A stretch of 64,000 nucleotides of DNA from Hysterium pulicare CBS 123377 (Eukaryota; Ascomycota; Dothideomycetes; Hysteriales; Hysteriaceae), in the NCBI GenBank assembly GCA_000467715.1, contig AJFK01000026.1:62001-126000 (forward strand). Reading direction: 5' to 3'. Below are positions 1 to 7,864 of the stretch, in pieces (position 1 is the stretch's first letter; each line of letters opens with the position of its first letter). Position numbers and translations under genes: made by a program. Below the pieces are notes generated by a model. The model did no database searches. It had not been told where the DNA came from and was given only the letters and a program-made list of their open reading frames with translations.

Positions 1-1506
1 ACATTCGAGCCGATTCTCTTTAACGGTAATCAAATGACCAACATATACGGCCTCGCGCGTCTGTGGGAAAGAGCTTATACAATGCCACACCTGATGGAGC
101 AATTCCAAGGGAATGATAAGTTGTACCAAGTGAATTTCGCCGTGGGCAATAGGGCGGGAACATGGCTTCTCGAAGTCCATCTACCTCCTGGTAGGGCTTT
201 GGAGCATTTGCCACGCGATAACACACTTGAAGTGATCATTGAGAATCGGGACCATCCAATGTGGATCGGCAAAGGCTACAGAACCAAGGACTCGCCACCA
301 CGTCTCATAATTGTCGTCAATAACCCATTCTTACGCTCCGCTGAGTCGGCAAACTTTGTCGCTGGCATGAAGTCATGCTCAATTCACTTCAAGTCAGCCG
401 ATACCCAAGCTGTAATGGAGCTCATGGCTTTGGAAACGTTAACAACAACCCCAAGGGTCTCACCCGCTGCTAGGCCCAGCGAGCCAAGAGGCTTTTCGCT
501 CCAGGATACTGTATTCTCTTGCGTCACAGCTGCGAGGAAGTCACTGGATGCTGAAAACGTACAATCAAATCCACTCAAGTCACTCGGGGAAGGAGGACTA
601 AAAACTTTACACGATTCCATAGAAGACCTCCGCTGTCTACTTGATTCGGAGCAGCGAGCAATTTTTGACAGGGCGAAAAATGGCGTGCCCGGCGCATTGT
701 TAGCAATAAAAACATCTTCAAGTTACAGAAGCGAGAATAGAAGCACGTTACTTGCAGCTATCACTTTGGCTTATGCTCTTTTCGGACTCAAGGTGTTACT
801 CGTATCTCACACCAACAAAAACGTCGATGAGATCACAAAGCGGTTCATACAGCTTTGCGGATCCCACCCCCCACGCTCTTGCCTTCTTCGACAGCTTATG
901 CGGATATATACACCAATGGTTGAAAACTCCCTCGCGGCAGAGATCATCGCGAATCAACGACCACCGGGCACCATAATCTTCGAGGATGTCGAAAAACTGT
1001 TTCTGAGAGTCAGTACCTCATTGAAGCCATTCTCCCTTGCTCGATCCATTGAAGCCATTGTCAACCATCAACCTCAAAACAAGTTGAAGCAAGACTATGA
1101 AGTCTGGAGAGAGTGTCGCGCGACGAATGTCCGGCCTCTTTCGAGCCACAAGGGAGGTCCAGACGAATGGGAAAAAGTTTTCCGAGGCATGGAATTGATG
1201 GCTTTTGGTAACGCAGCAGTGGTCATGTCAACGATACCGGCGTCCTACGAGCTTTCGCAAAGGGGTTTTCAGGCAGATCTCGTTATTCTCGATGACGCAT
1301 CGAAGATGAACGACTTGCACGCGATTGCCATCTTAGTTGGTCAGGAGAACGTGAATCAAGTCATTATCTGTGGGGATCCGGCGGATTCACCATCGAAGTG
1401 TGCGTCAGGTCAAGCGGGTCAGAATCCTCTTTCGGACTTTCTTGAAAAGTCGATTCTTTCTAGGTGGAAGGCGACCAATCCGGTAGTTCCGTCTTACACG
1501 CTATAG
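1..1506 (+). CDS. Degenerate superfamily 1 (UPF1-like) helicase, 5' partial
   Basis: The frame is open from the first base of the window, so the gene probably starts upstream; the first ATG in view is at 34. The last ~300 residues follow the order of a UPF1/SEN1-type AAA_11/AAA_12 helicase: a Q-motif-like 'DSEQRAIFDRA', a motif I position, motif Ia 'VLLVSHTNKNVDEI', a Walker B-like 'DLVILDDASKM' and motif III 'VIICGDP'. The Walker A loop, GPPGTGK(S/T) in active enzymes, is here 'TSSSYRSENRS', without the lysine, so ATP hydrolysis is unlikely. The reading frame stops before the second RecA domain (motifs IV-VI). A dispersed repeat begins about 15 bases after the stop, so truncation by rearrangement is possible. 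I read it as a decayed or repurposed paralogue. Family call fairly sure; function unknown. Confidence 0.6.
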   Translation, partial: TFEPILFNGNQMTNIYGLARLWERAYTMPHLMEQFQGNDKLYQVNFAVGNRAGTWLLEVHLPPGRALEHLPRDNTLEVIIENRDHPMWIGKGYRTKDSPPRLIIVVNNPFLRSAESANFVAGMKSCSIHFKSADTQAVMELMALETLTTTPRVSPAARPSEPRGFSLQDTVFSCVTAARKSLDAENVQSNPLKSLGEGGLKTLHDSIEDLRCLLDSEQRAIFDRAKNGVPGALLAIKTSSSYRSENRSTLLAAITLAYALFGLKVLLVSHTNKNVDEITKRFIQLCGSHPPRSCLLRQLMRIYTPMVENSLAAEIIANQRPPGTIIFEDVEKLFLRVSTSLKPFSLARSIEAIVNHQPQNKLKQDYEVWRECRATNVRPLSSHKGGPDEWEKVFRGMELMAFGNAAVVMSTIPASYELSQRGFQADLVILDDASKMNDLHAIAILVGQENVNQVIICGDPADSPSKCASGQAGQNPLSDFLEKSILSRWKATNPVVPSYTL

Positions 1507-1518
1507 GAAAGGCGGGAT

Positions 1519-1700
1519 AACCTGAGGAGGTATCATACAGCAATATGTGATCTGCTGTGGCGCTTGCGACTACCTTCTATATAGCCTATTGCTTTTAATT
1601 CATGCCTCTTTTCTTCTCGGGGTAGAAACGCCATATGCCCAACCAGGGCATGATGTGGACACTCTAAAAGCTTCGGAATGTGACACAAAATACTCAGTGG
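1519..1700 (+). repeat. Dispersed repeat, copy 1
   Basis: Similar by eye to about 14590-14765 on the same strand. Shared blocks include 'GCTTGCNACTANC' (1562 and 14630), 'CTTGCTT'/'ATTGCTTT' and 'CCCAACCAGGG' followed by 'GACACT' and an A-rich run. Many differences are C/T or A/G, as expected after repeat-induced point mutation, though I could not count them. No ends, target duplications or coding capacity are visible, so the class is unknown. The boundaries are approximate. Confidence 0.5.
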
Positions 1701-1955
1701 TTGCAATGGAGAAGTTAGTTAACTATGACTTTTCTACATTTATAGAGCTAAAGAGATATAATAAACCTAAGCGACACGTGATTTCATGGCTAAAAAGCGG
1801 CAGCTTAGTCAGCATTATAGAGATCCTCAGCATCCATAGAGGAGATGTTGCCTTCATATCAACGCATTTCCGGGGCGGAAGACAAATCCTTGAGGTGGAG
1901 GAGGAATTCCTTGCGAAGGGATATACTGATTTAAGAGAAAGGGGTTGCGTAGATG

Positions 1956-2215
1956 GAGGGGTGAATCCATGAGGTTGAGGGGTGATTTCTTGACATTGAG
2001 GGCGGTTTCCTGACCTTGAGAGGTGATTCTCTGACGTCGAGGGGTGACGCCCTAAGATTTAACCGCTGCTTCAAAAGTAGAAGTTAGAGGAGGTTGAGAA
2101 TTGACTTCTTGAGCCAGAAAAGTGGCACTCTGAGGTGAGAATATATTAAATGGAGGGGTTTGAGGAGGTCGAGAAGTGACTCCCTGAGCTAGAGAACAGC
2201 AACTCTGAGGTAGGA
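1956..2215. repeat. Minisatellite, two unit types
   Basis: From 1956 to about 2060 there are about five degenerate 20-21 bp units of the type 'AGGGGTGATTTCTTGACATTG'. From 2087 to 2215 a longer unit occurs twice, about 78 bp apart, beginning 'GAGGAGGTYGAGAA' and containing 'CTCTGAGGT'. A related short stretch (GAGGGGTGA twice) occurs at about 9494-9524. On the minus strand the longer pair lies in a 76-codon open frame, but nothing else supports coding. Confidence 0.5.
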
Positions 2216-2431
2216 GCATGTCTTGCGCAAGCCATTCGGCGAATCCGGCAGTCCCACTTCGTGTATTTTGGCCTTGGGACAATCCTTCGGCGGTCTGATC
2301 TGCAATGATATCACAGCCTGATTGGACCCGTGCTCAGAGAGAGAACATAAATAAGTGCTCCCCCTCCCCACTCAAAACAAATTTTTTCTCACCTACCGTC
2401 CACTTCATTTCACATCGATCCGTGGCACATC

Positions 2432-3862
2432 ATGCGTTACTTGACTCTCTTATTCCTCGGCTCGTTGGCGCCAGCCCTAGCGCGCGGGCATCAATCCGGA
2501 TCATCGCCAGCGCAGTATTGCAGAGTCGACAGTGGGCTGGGAGTTGACGCTTGCTTTACTTTTGCTTCCTATCTAAATTCCTCGTCCAATGGAAATGATC
2601 TGTATATTCGCACGTCGACCAGATTTCGAGATAGAGCGGGTTGGAGCGCTGTCGGCACCGGCGAAACCATGTCTGGCGCATTGATGTTCATTTTCTACCC
2701 TGCATCCGCCCATTCTGATGATGCAACCGTCAGCGTACGAACTACTACGTAAGTGTGAAGCTTGTATAATCGAAAATTGGTGTAGCTTATAATTCGCAAC
2801 AGCGAACACCACCCACCCAAACCGGCCGAAAACGCACCTAACTACGATGTCCTCAATGTATCTGTCCAAAATGGATATTACGATATCTCAATCGTCTGCT
2901 ACTCATGTGACCAATGGAGTGGACATGCTATTGATGTTACATCTGAGGCACAGGCCATGATTTACTCTGCACAAGTCGACGCAAAAATGCAGACTACGGA
3001 CAAAGCAGCATCTTTGTCGATTCATACCGATTATAGTACGTCAATCATTACACATTTATAATGCCTCATTAGTCAATGATTGTCCACAGAGCAATTCAAG
3101 ATCAACCTGAATCAAATTCATTCCGAAACCGCATCACCCACTCCACCCGAATTCGCGAAAAATGGACGCAAGACCACCGGTTTGGACGGCAGCATGTCGG
3201 AGAGCTATAAGCAGTTCAAGTACCACGGTATCTTAATGATTATCTCATTCACGGTTATGATACCATCTGCAGTGGTGTACCTTCGAAGTGGTATGCCGAA
3301 AGCTTTTACAGTGCATTGGATGGTTCAAGTTGCAGCGGCGATGATCGCGTTCTCCTCGGCGACATTCGCAATTGTAAAATCATGGGACAGCTTTGAGGTA
3401 TCTCGACTCTTTCATCTCACCATTTCCTTCGGCTAACAAAATGCTAGATGAGGCCTCAAACAACTCTTTCGCAGCACTTGACTCTCGGGACTCTGATCAC
3501 CATCTTTTTGGCACTTCAACCAGTCCTCGGATACTACCATCACGTGTACTACGTGAAACTCCAAAGGAGGACCTTGATCTCGCACCTCCATATCTGGGTC
3601 GGCAGAACATTGATTGTGTTTGCATGGGCCAACACGGGGCTGTAAGCTCCACTGACTCCCCATCCTTCGCCGCAACTGCTGACATGAATCCAGCGGGCTC
3701 AAACTTGCTCACACAAGTTCCACATACATGGTGTACTGGTTCGTTACGGTGGGTCTGGTGGCGGTGGCCATGGTCTGGGCACCAACGATCCCGACTGGTG
3801 TACACAAAATGCGGAAGAGTGGTAAAGAAGCGGAGTACAAGCCGTTGGACCCTGAGACATAA
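2432..3862 (+). CDS. DOMON domain - cytochrome b561 secretory-pathway membrane protein
   Basis: Exons 2432-2748, 2803-3035, 3090-3397, 3448-3641 and 3694-3862 join in frame to 406 residues. A signal peptide (MRYLTLLFLGSLAPALA) is followed by a DOMON-like beta-sandwich domain related to the cytochrome domain of cellobiose dehydrogenase (about residues 25-190). A five- or six-helix cytochrome b561 domain follows. Candidate haem-ligand histidines lie in 'YHGILM', 'VHWMVQ', 'YYHHVYY' and 'HLHIWVGR'. Such proteins move electrons across a membrane to an extracytoplasmic acceptor, often ferric iron or ascorbate-like donors. It sits 1.4 kb from the UstYa/precursor cluster and is transcribed towards it. 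Whether it serves the cluster oxidases is speculation. All junctions have GT-AG ends and keep phase. Confidence 0.85.
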
Positions 3863-5273
3863 GCAACCTGGATTTTGATACTGGTTGGATTGGGAATCTA
3901 TTGGAGGAAATGCGTTACGTAGGTCTATTCATTATGTACCGCGATCCTCTCGCGGAAAGTCGCGCCGTTACGCTTAGATATTTCCGGCTTGTGCAACATT
4001 GTGAAGGAAGAAAGCGCATAATTCCGCCCTACTCCTAGCAAAGCCGCACTTACTCACCTGCCAATTCAAGACGTGATAATTGTTTAATCAGATCCTCTGA
4101 AGTGATGACTGTGCGGTATATACATGCCTGCTGTAATCAGATCCTTCAAATTAATAATTGTCCGGTGTAATATGCCTGCTATAATCAGATCCTTCGAACT
4201 CGTCTATCCCTGCACCCCCACATATCCATATCCCCATAGCCGCATTTGCCCTGCCACGTGCTTGCCCTAAACTTCGGGTAATATCGTATTCGTATACGAT
4301 GTCACTAGCATGGGTGCCCGGGTTTGTGGCCCTACGACTGCACGAGGTCAGCACATTGTCCTGGCAGTAAGCTTTGAGGGAATAGGAACCTCGCCCTTGG
4401 GTTCTTAAGCGACCCTGAAACATCACAGAAACAAAGCATGGGGACAGGGCCCAATCGTGACGAGTCTAGATCCGCAGGAACTCTATCACGAGGCCCACGA
4501 TTTTCGAGGATTGGAATACGAACTGTGACATGTTATCACTTTCTGACCATTGACGGTCAATTTCTGGAATTCTAAGCCCCGCACATTTTTCTAGTTCTGA
4601 TCCTTAAGGAAGCCAAATTGAAATTTCGTATGCCTGTATGTATAATCGACATCAAATGATCAGACTGCCGGCGGCAGGTCCACACAGGTTTGAGGGGCAA
4701 TCCAACGTTGCGGCGGTGTAGCTGCAGTGCTACGGCACATTACTACCTAATGTGCTGGGAAATAATGTTGTATCGTAACGAAAGTTACTCGTCTGTCGGC
4801 AGTGGCAGTGGTTTCATATGGAGTCAAGAATTTGGCAATGCCAGCTACCTTATTCGCGTCATCTTGTCTCAAATACGAATCCCCTCGTTGCAAATGTGTC
4901 AATGACGCTATCATCATTGCCATTGTCTTCACAAGCGTTTTCGTCGTCAGAGAGTGAGATCTGGCGGTGCCTTCCTTTATTTTATCACCTAGTCCAACAC
5001 TTAAGATGTAAACCTGATCAATAATAACTAGATTCACCAGTTGTGGCACTGCTTGTTTTGGGATGGAAACCATTGTTGTATTGCAATCTGAATATACAAA
5101 TGAGTGTGAGGTAGCCAATTATGCAATGCTGATGCGTATGCACAGCAATGATATCGTAGCTGAAGAAAGTGGCGATATAACCCTGAATAGCTGAACAATC
5201 GAAGACATCAATACCCTTTTACGGCTGATAACCAGTCGCCAAGCATCGTGGAAGATTACAAACCTTGCACGCC
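3863..5273. other. Long intergenic interval, no gene seen
   Basis: I find no supported gene. It holds a three-copy tandem repeat at 4085-4205. An open frame of 123 codons on the minus strand (4747-5118) has no ATG at its start and no recognisable domain. Confidence 0.5.
4085..4205. repeat. Tandem repeat, about 48-49 bp, three copies
   Basis: Copies start at 4085, 4134 and 4182 with 'TAATCAGATCCT'. The first two continue to 'ATGCCTGCT' and the third is cut short after about 20 bp. Confidence 0.7.
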
Positions 5274-6011
5274 TCAGACGACCGATGCCATATCTGAGCG
5301 CGGAAGGAAACACTTCAAATACCCGAAATAGGCTTTGACTCCCTCCTCCACAGTGTATGGGTCCCGTGATTCTCTGAGAAAATCAATACAATGATTCATG
5401 TGTTCCACGTCCGTATGGATTTCCAAAACTCCAACAGTTGGGTCATGAGCATATCGCTGTGTCCCGTTGAGCAAGTACCGGCAGTGCTCATAGTGCTCCT
5501 CAAAGCTAACAAATAGCTCTGGGTACTCCAGGGTCCCCTCGAGTATCTGGTCTTGGTGTACGCGATGGCGTTTTTCTTTGTCCAACCAAAAGTAGTAGTC
5601 ACGTTGGTTGACAAAATAGTCGTGCTTTTCTGCGTCGAAGCAGGGACCGGGCGCCCATCCGTTGATGAACAGATCAAACCCGCAGCCAGCCTGAAGAGCT
5701 GTCGAGGGACCACCAGTAGACGGGCAGATGACATAGGGGCCGTTCGGGTCGTCGTACTGTAGCGGCAAACCTCCAAATTCTATCCTTCTCTCTGGAGAAG
5801 CTATGTTCCTATTGGAGAATGCGGCCTTGAAGATGGTGTCTTCAATGGTGAGAACTAGGACGGTACCGAGAATGGCGAAGAGGATGATATGACCTGTAAG
5901 CCAAATGGCTATGACAAGTTTCGGATTCCACGCCTGTCGACGATGCATCTTGAAGGGGTGATTGAGAAGAAACGGTTCTTTCTCTGATGTTGACCACTGA
6001 TTGTCATCCAT
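5274..6011 (-). CDS. UstYa-family (DUF3328) oxidase 1
   Basis: Single exon of 245 residues from the ATG at 6011; an upstream non-ATG extension is unlikely. A short cytoplasmic tail (1-31) is followed by one membrane helix (32-56), a luminal 'CGFD' (110-113) with a second cysteine at 124 (PGPCFD), and the two family signatures HYEHC (173-177) and HMNHC (204-208). UstYa-type proteins catalyse oxidative crosslinking of Tyr-containing core peptides in fungal RiPPs such as ustiloxin, asperipin and phomopsin. This copy keeps the classic spacing and the 'HCIDFLRE' ending of the second motif, and differs from the other two copies in the cluster. It lies downstream of the gene at 6567-7238 on the same strand. 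Expected location is the ER/Golgi membrane, facing the lumen where the precursor passes. Confidence 0.85.
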   Translation of the reverse strand: MDDNQWSTSEKEPFLLNHPFKMHRRQAWNPKLVIAIWLTGHIILFAILGTVLVLTIEDTIFKAAFSNRNIASPERRIEFGGLPLQYDDPNGPYVICPSTGGPSTALQAGCGFDLFINGWAPGPCFDAEKHDYFVNQRDYYFWLDKEKRHRVHQDQILEGTLEYPELFVSFEEHYEHCRYLLNGTQRYAHDPTVGVLEIHTDVEHMNHCIDFLRESRDPYTVEEGVKAYFGYLKCFLPRSDMASVV

Positions 6012-6566
6012 ACTTTCTGTAGTAGTAGTAGGTACTTGTCGAAATAATTGTAAATGACTGAGGAGCAAAGAGAAAATTGCTGGGAACGATGATATATAGA
6101 AGCCAAGATACAGATCCGACGCGAGGGATTCTTTACGTTTTATGAGGACGCCCCACTCAAAGTGTAATTTAAGACTGCTGCGACGTTAGATCCTACGACA
6201 TGAAGATCCGTGCTTGTTGTAATGAGGAGGCGCGGCGTTCGTAATCAGTTGGGCTCGGGCCTCCAAGACAGACCCACTGCACTGTTCAAGGCCAAAGCCC
6301 AGCACGTTTGTTTTATGTGTTCCTTAAGTTTTAGCCTTGTATTGCCTAGTTATGTTTGAGTGAATTAAGTTACTCAGAGTTACTTATATAAATAACTCAA
6401 ACTCATTAAGCTAATAATCCTACTAACTCAAATCTTGGAACTCGGTTGAGTTTGACTAACTAACTGTAACTAATAACTCAGAGTGTTTTTCACAACCTTG
6501 CATATTCCTATCTCAGCGATCGCTTAACCCTGCCGATTTACATTCCCGAGCCACTACCAACTTCAC
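6012..6566. promoter_or_regulatory. Intergenic region with palindromic TGAGTTA-rich block
   Basis: Between two same-strand UstYa genes. From about 6352 to 6490 the motif ACTCA/TGAGT recurs about nine times in both orientations. At 6377-6398 there is a 22-bp inverted repeat (GAGTTAYTTAT / ATAARTAACTC) with one mismatched pair. This could bind a bZIP-type factor or be the relic of a small inverted-repeat element. No gene seen. Confidence 0.35.
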
Positions 6567-7238
6567 TTAGGTCAACATAACGCATCGATTATGTGAAGCC
6601 GTGATGCTCGTATCCTGTACCTTATAATCTTCAGCCAGAACCGTATCCGCACAATGCATAGTATGGTTAACGAAGAGCGAGATGAACTCCACCACTGGCT
6701 TGTTCAGTATCAACGCATGATGCATCAGCTCCCAAGCGTACATGCAATGCACGACATGAAGTCGGTGTTCCGACCACACATACTTCGTGTGCTTCAGAAG
6801 CTCAAGGTCTTGTGGCAATTCCTTCGTGAAGTTCGAGTCGGCGTACCACTTCAACGGACCGTGCTCCTGCGACTTCTCCCAATATCGGTTGAAGACTTCC
6901 TCATCAAAGCACTCCAGTGGTTGCCATGAGAAGTTGAGGACGTCGAATTTGCAGCCTAGAGCGATGGCTTCTTCGGCTGTTGAACCGCAGTGGTTGGTGA
7001 AGATGTCAGACGAGTATCTGGAACGCGGGGTGAGGGTTGTGAAAGTCAAAATGCCGATGGTGATGACTATAGTGATTGACACAACAAGTCGTTTTGCGTT
7101 GGAGGACGATATGAACTGACGAAAACGGGATGGTGAGGCCGTATATTGTGGCATCTTTTCGTCGAAACTGAGATCGATAGAGTCTTGGGAAAGCAGGCTT
7201 TGCTGGTCACTTTCTTCAGAGTTGCTTGAATGAGGCAT
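6567..7238 (-). CDS. UstYa-family (DUF3328) oxidase 2
   Basis: Single exon of 223 residues from an ATG at 7238. A Ser-rich cytoplasmic tail (1-50) precedes one membrane helix (51-69). The luminal part carries 'CGSTAEEAIALGCKFD' (84-99), a cysteine at 110 (PLECFDE), then HVVHC (161-165) and HTMHC (192-196). It shares with the gene at 10595 the layout C-G-x-(S/T)-x2-(E/D)-A-(I/V)-ALGCK, '(W/Y)xxDxxxTKE' and HVVHC. The two are thus closer to each other than to oxidase 1 and are probably duplicates. It is divergent from the precursor gene across a 626-bp promoter, a typical arrangement for co-regulation. Known role of the family is oxidative macrocyclisation of RiPP core peptides. Confidence 0.85.
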   Translation of the reverse strand: MPHSSNSEESDQQSLLSQDSIDLSFDEKMPQYTASPSRFRQFISSSNAKRLVVSITIVITIGILTFTTLTPRSRYSSDIFTNHCGSTAEEAIALGCKFDVLNFSWQPLECFDEEVFNRYWEKSQEHGPLKWYADSNFTKELPQDLELLKHTKYVWSEHRLHVVHCMYAWELMHHALILNKPVVEFISLFVNHTMHCADTVLAEDYKVQDTSITASHNRCVMLT

Positions 7239-7864
7239 GATGGAAATGATTTTGGAAGTTACTGTGTAGAATGGAGGAAGGAAAAGATGGATGGCAGATT
7301 GGAATCAGAAGGAGGGTGGTCGAAAGGTATGCTCCACTGTTGAAGGCGGTTAGATTAGCTAGTATGGGCTGGATCAATGCAATGGCGTGAGGAGTTAGGC
7401 CTGGAGAAAGAGCGGGATGACTTTTGGTAGATCAATGGCGGTGTATTTTCGACGCGCTGAAATTCAACGTTACATCCAAATCCTGTAGGATGCTATAGCA
7501 GAGCGGGGAGGTCCATTGGCATTGTGAATCCTACAGCATGCGTGACAAGCACAGCTGACTGCTGCATTGTAGGGTTCTACATTCCTTGCGGAGCCGGATT
7601 TATCAATTGAAAACAGAATACCTGGTGTGACAAGGACCGGTGCTCTCTGCCTGCTTCCCACGGCCTGTGGGCCGGCTAACTCTAGTCTCTTTGGCCTTTC
7701 TCGGCCTTTGAGTTGAGTATATTGGCATTGCCGTTTTGGTGGGCGACGAGTATAAGTCAGTGGCCTTCCGCCCTTCAGGAAAATATCACACCATCACAGC
7801 CGAGAACCACAGTTTCCATTATTCAGTCTCGATCTTTCTTCCATCCTACTGTGATATCTTCATC
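7239..7864. promoter_or_regulatory. Divergent promoter of oxidase 2 and the precursor gene
   Basis: A TATA-like TATAAG at 7751-7756 lies 114 bp before the precursor ATG. At 7661-7674 there is a perfect inverted repeat CGGCC-N4-GGCCG, which also reads CGG-N8-CCG, the form bound by Zn(II)2Cys6 regulators. Just after it GGCCTTT occurs twice. No gene is seen inside. Confidence 0.4.

Larger units (their letters stand above)
1507..2431. other. Non-coding interval with repeats
   Basis: Holds a copy of a dispersed repeat (about 1519-1700), a small minisatellite (1956-2060 and 2087-2215) and the promoter of the gene at 2432. A 141-codon open frame at 1547-1972 overlaps both repeats and has no recognisable domain; I do not call it. 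Confidence 0.5.

Noticed and set aside
1547-1972. 141-codon open frame
   Set aside because: It overlaps a dispersed repeat and a minisatellite, and its composition and sequence match no domain.
4747-5118. 123-codon open frame on the minus strand
   Set aside because: It opens at TTG, not ATG, and has no recognisable domain.
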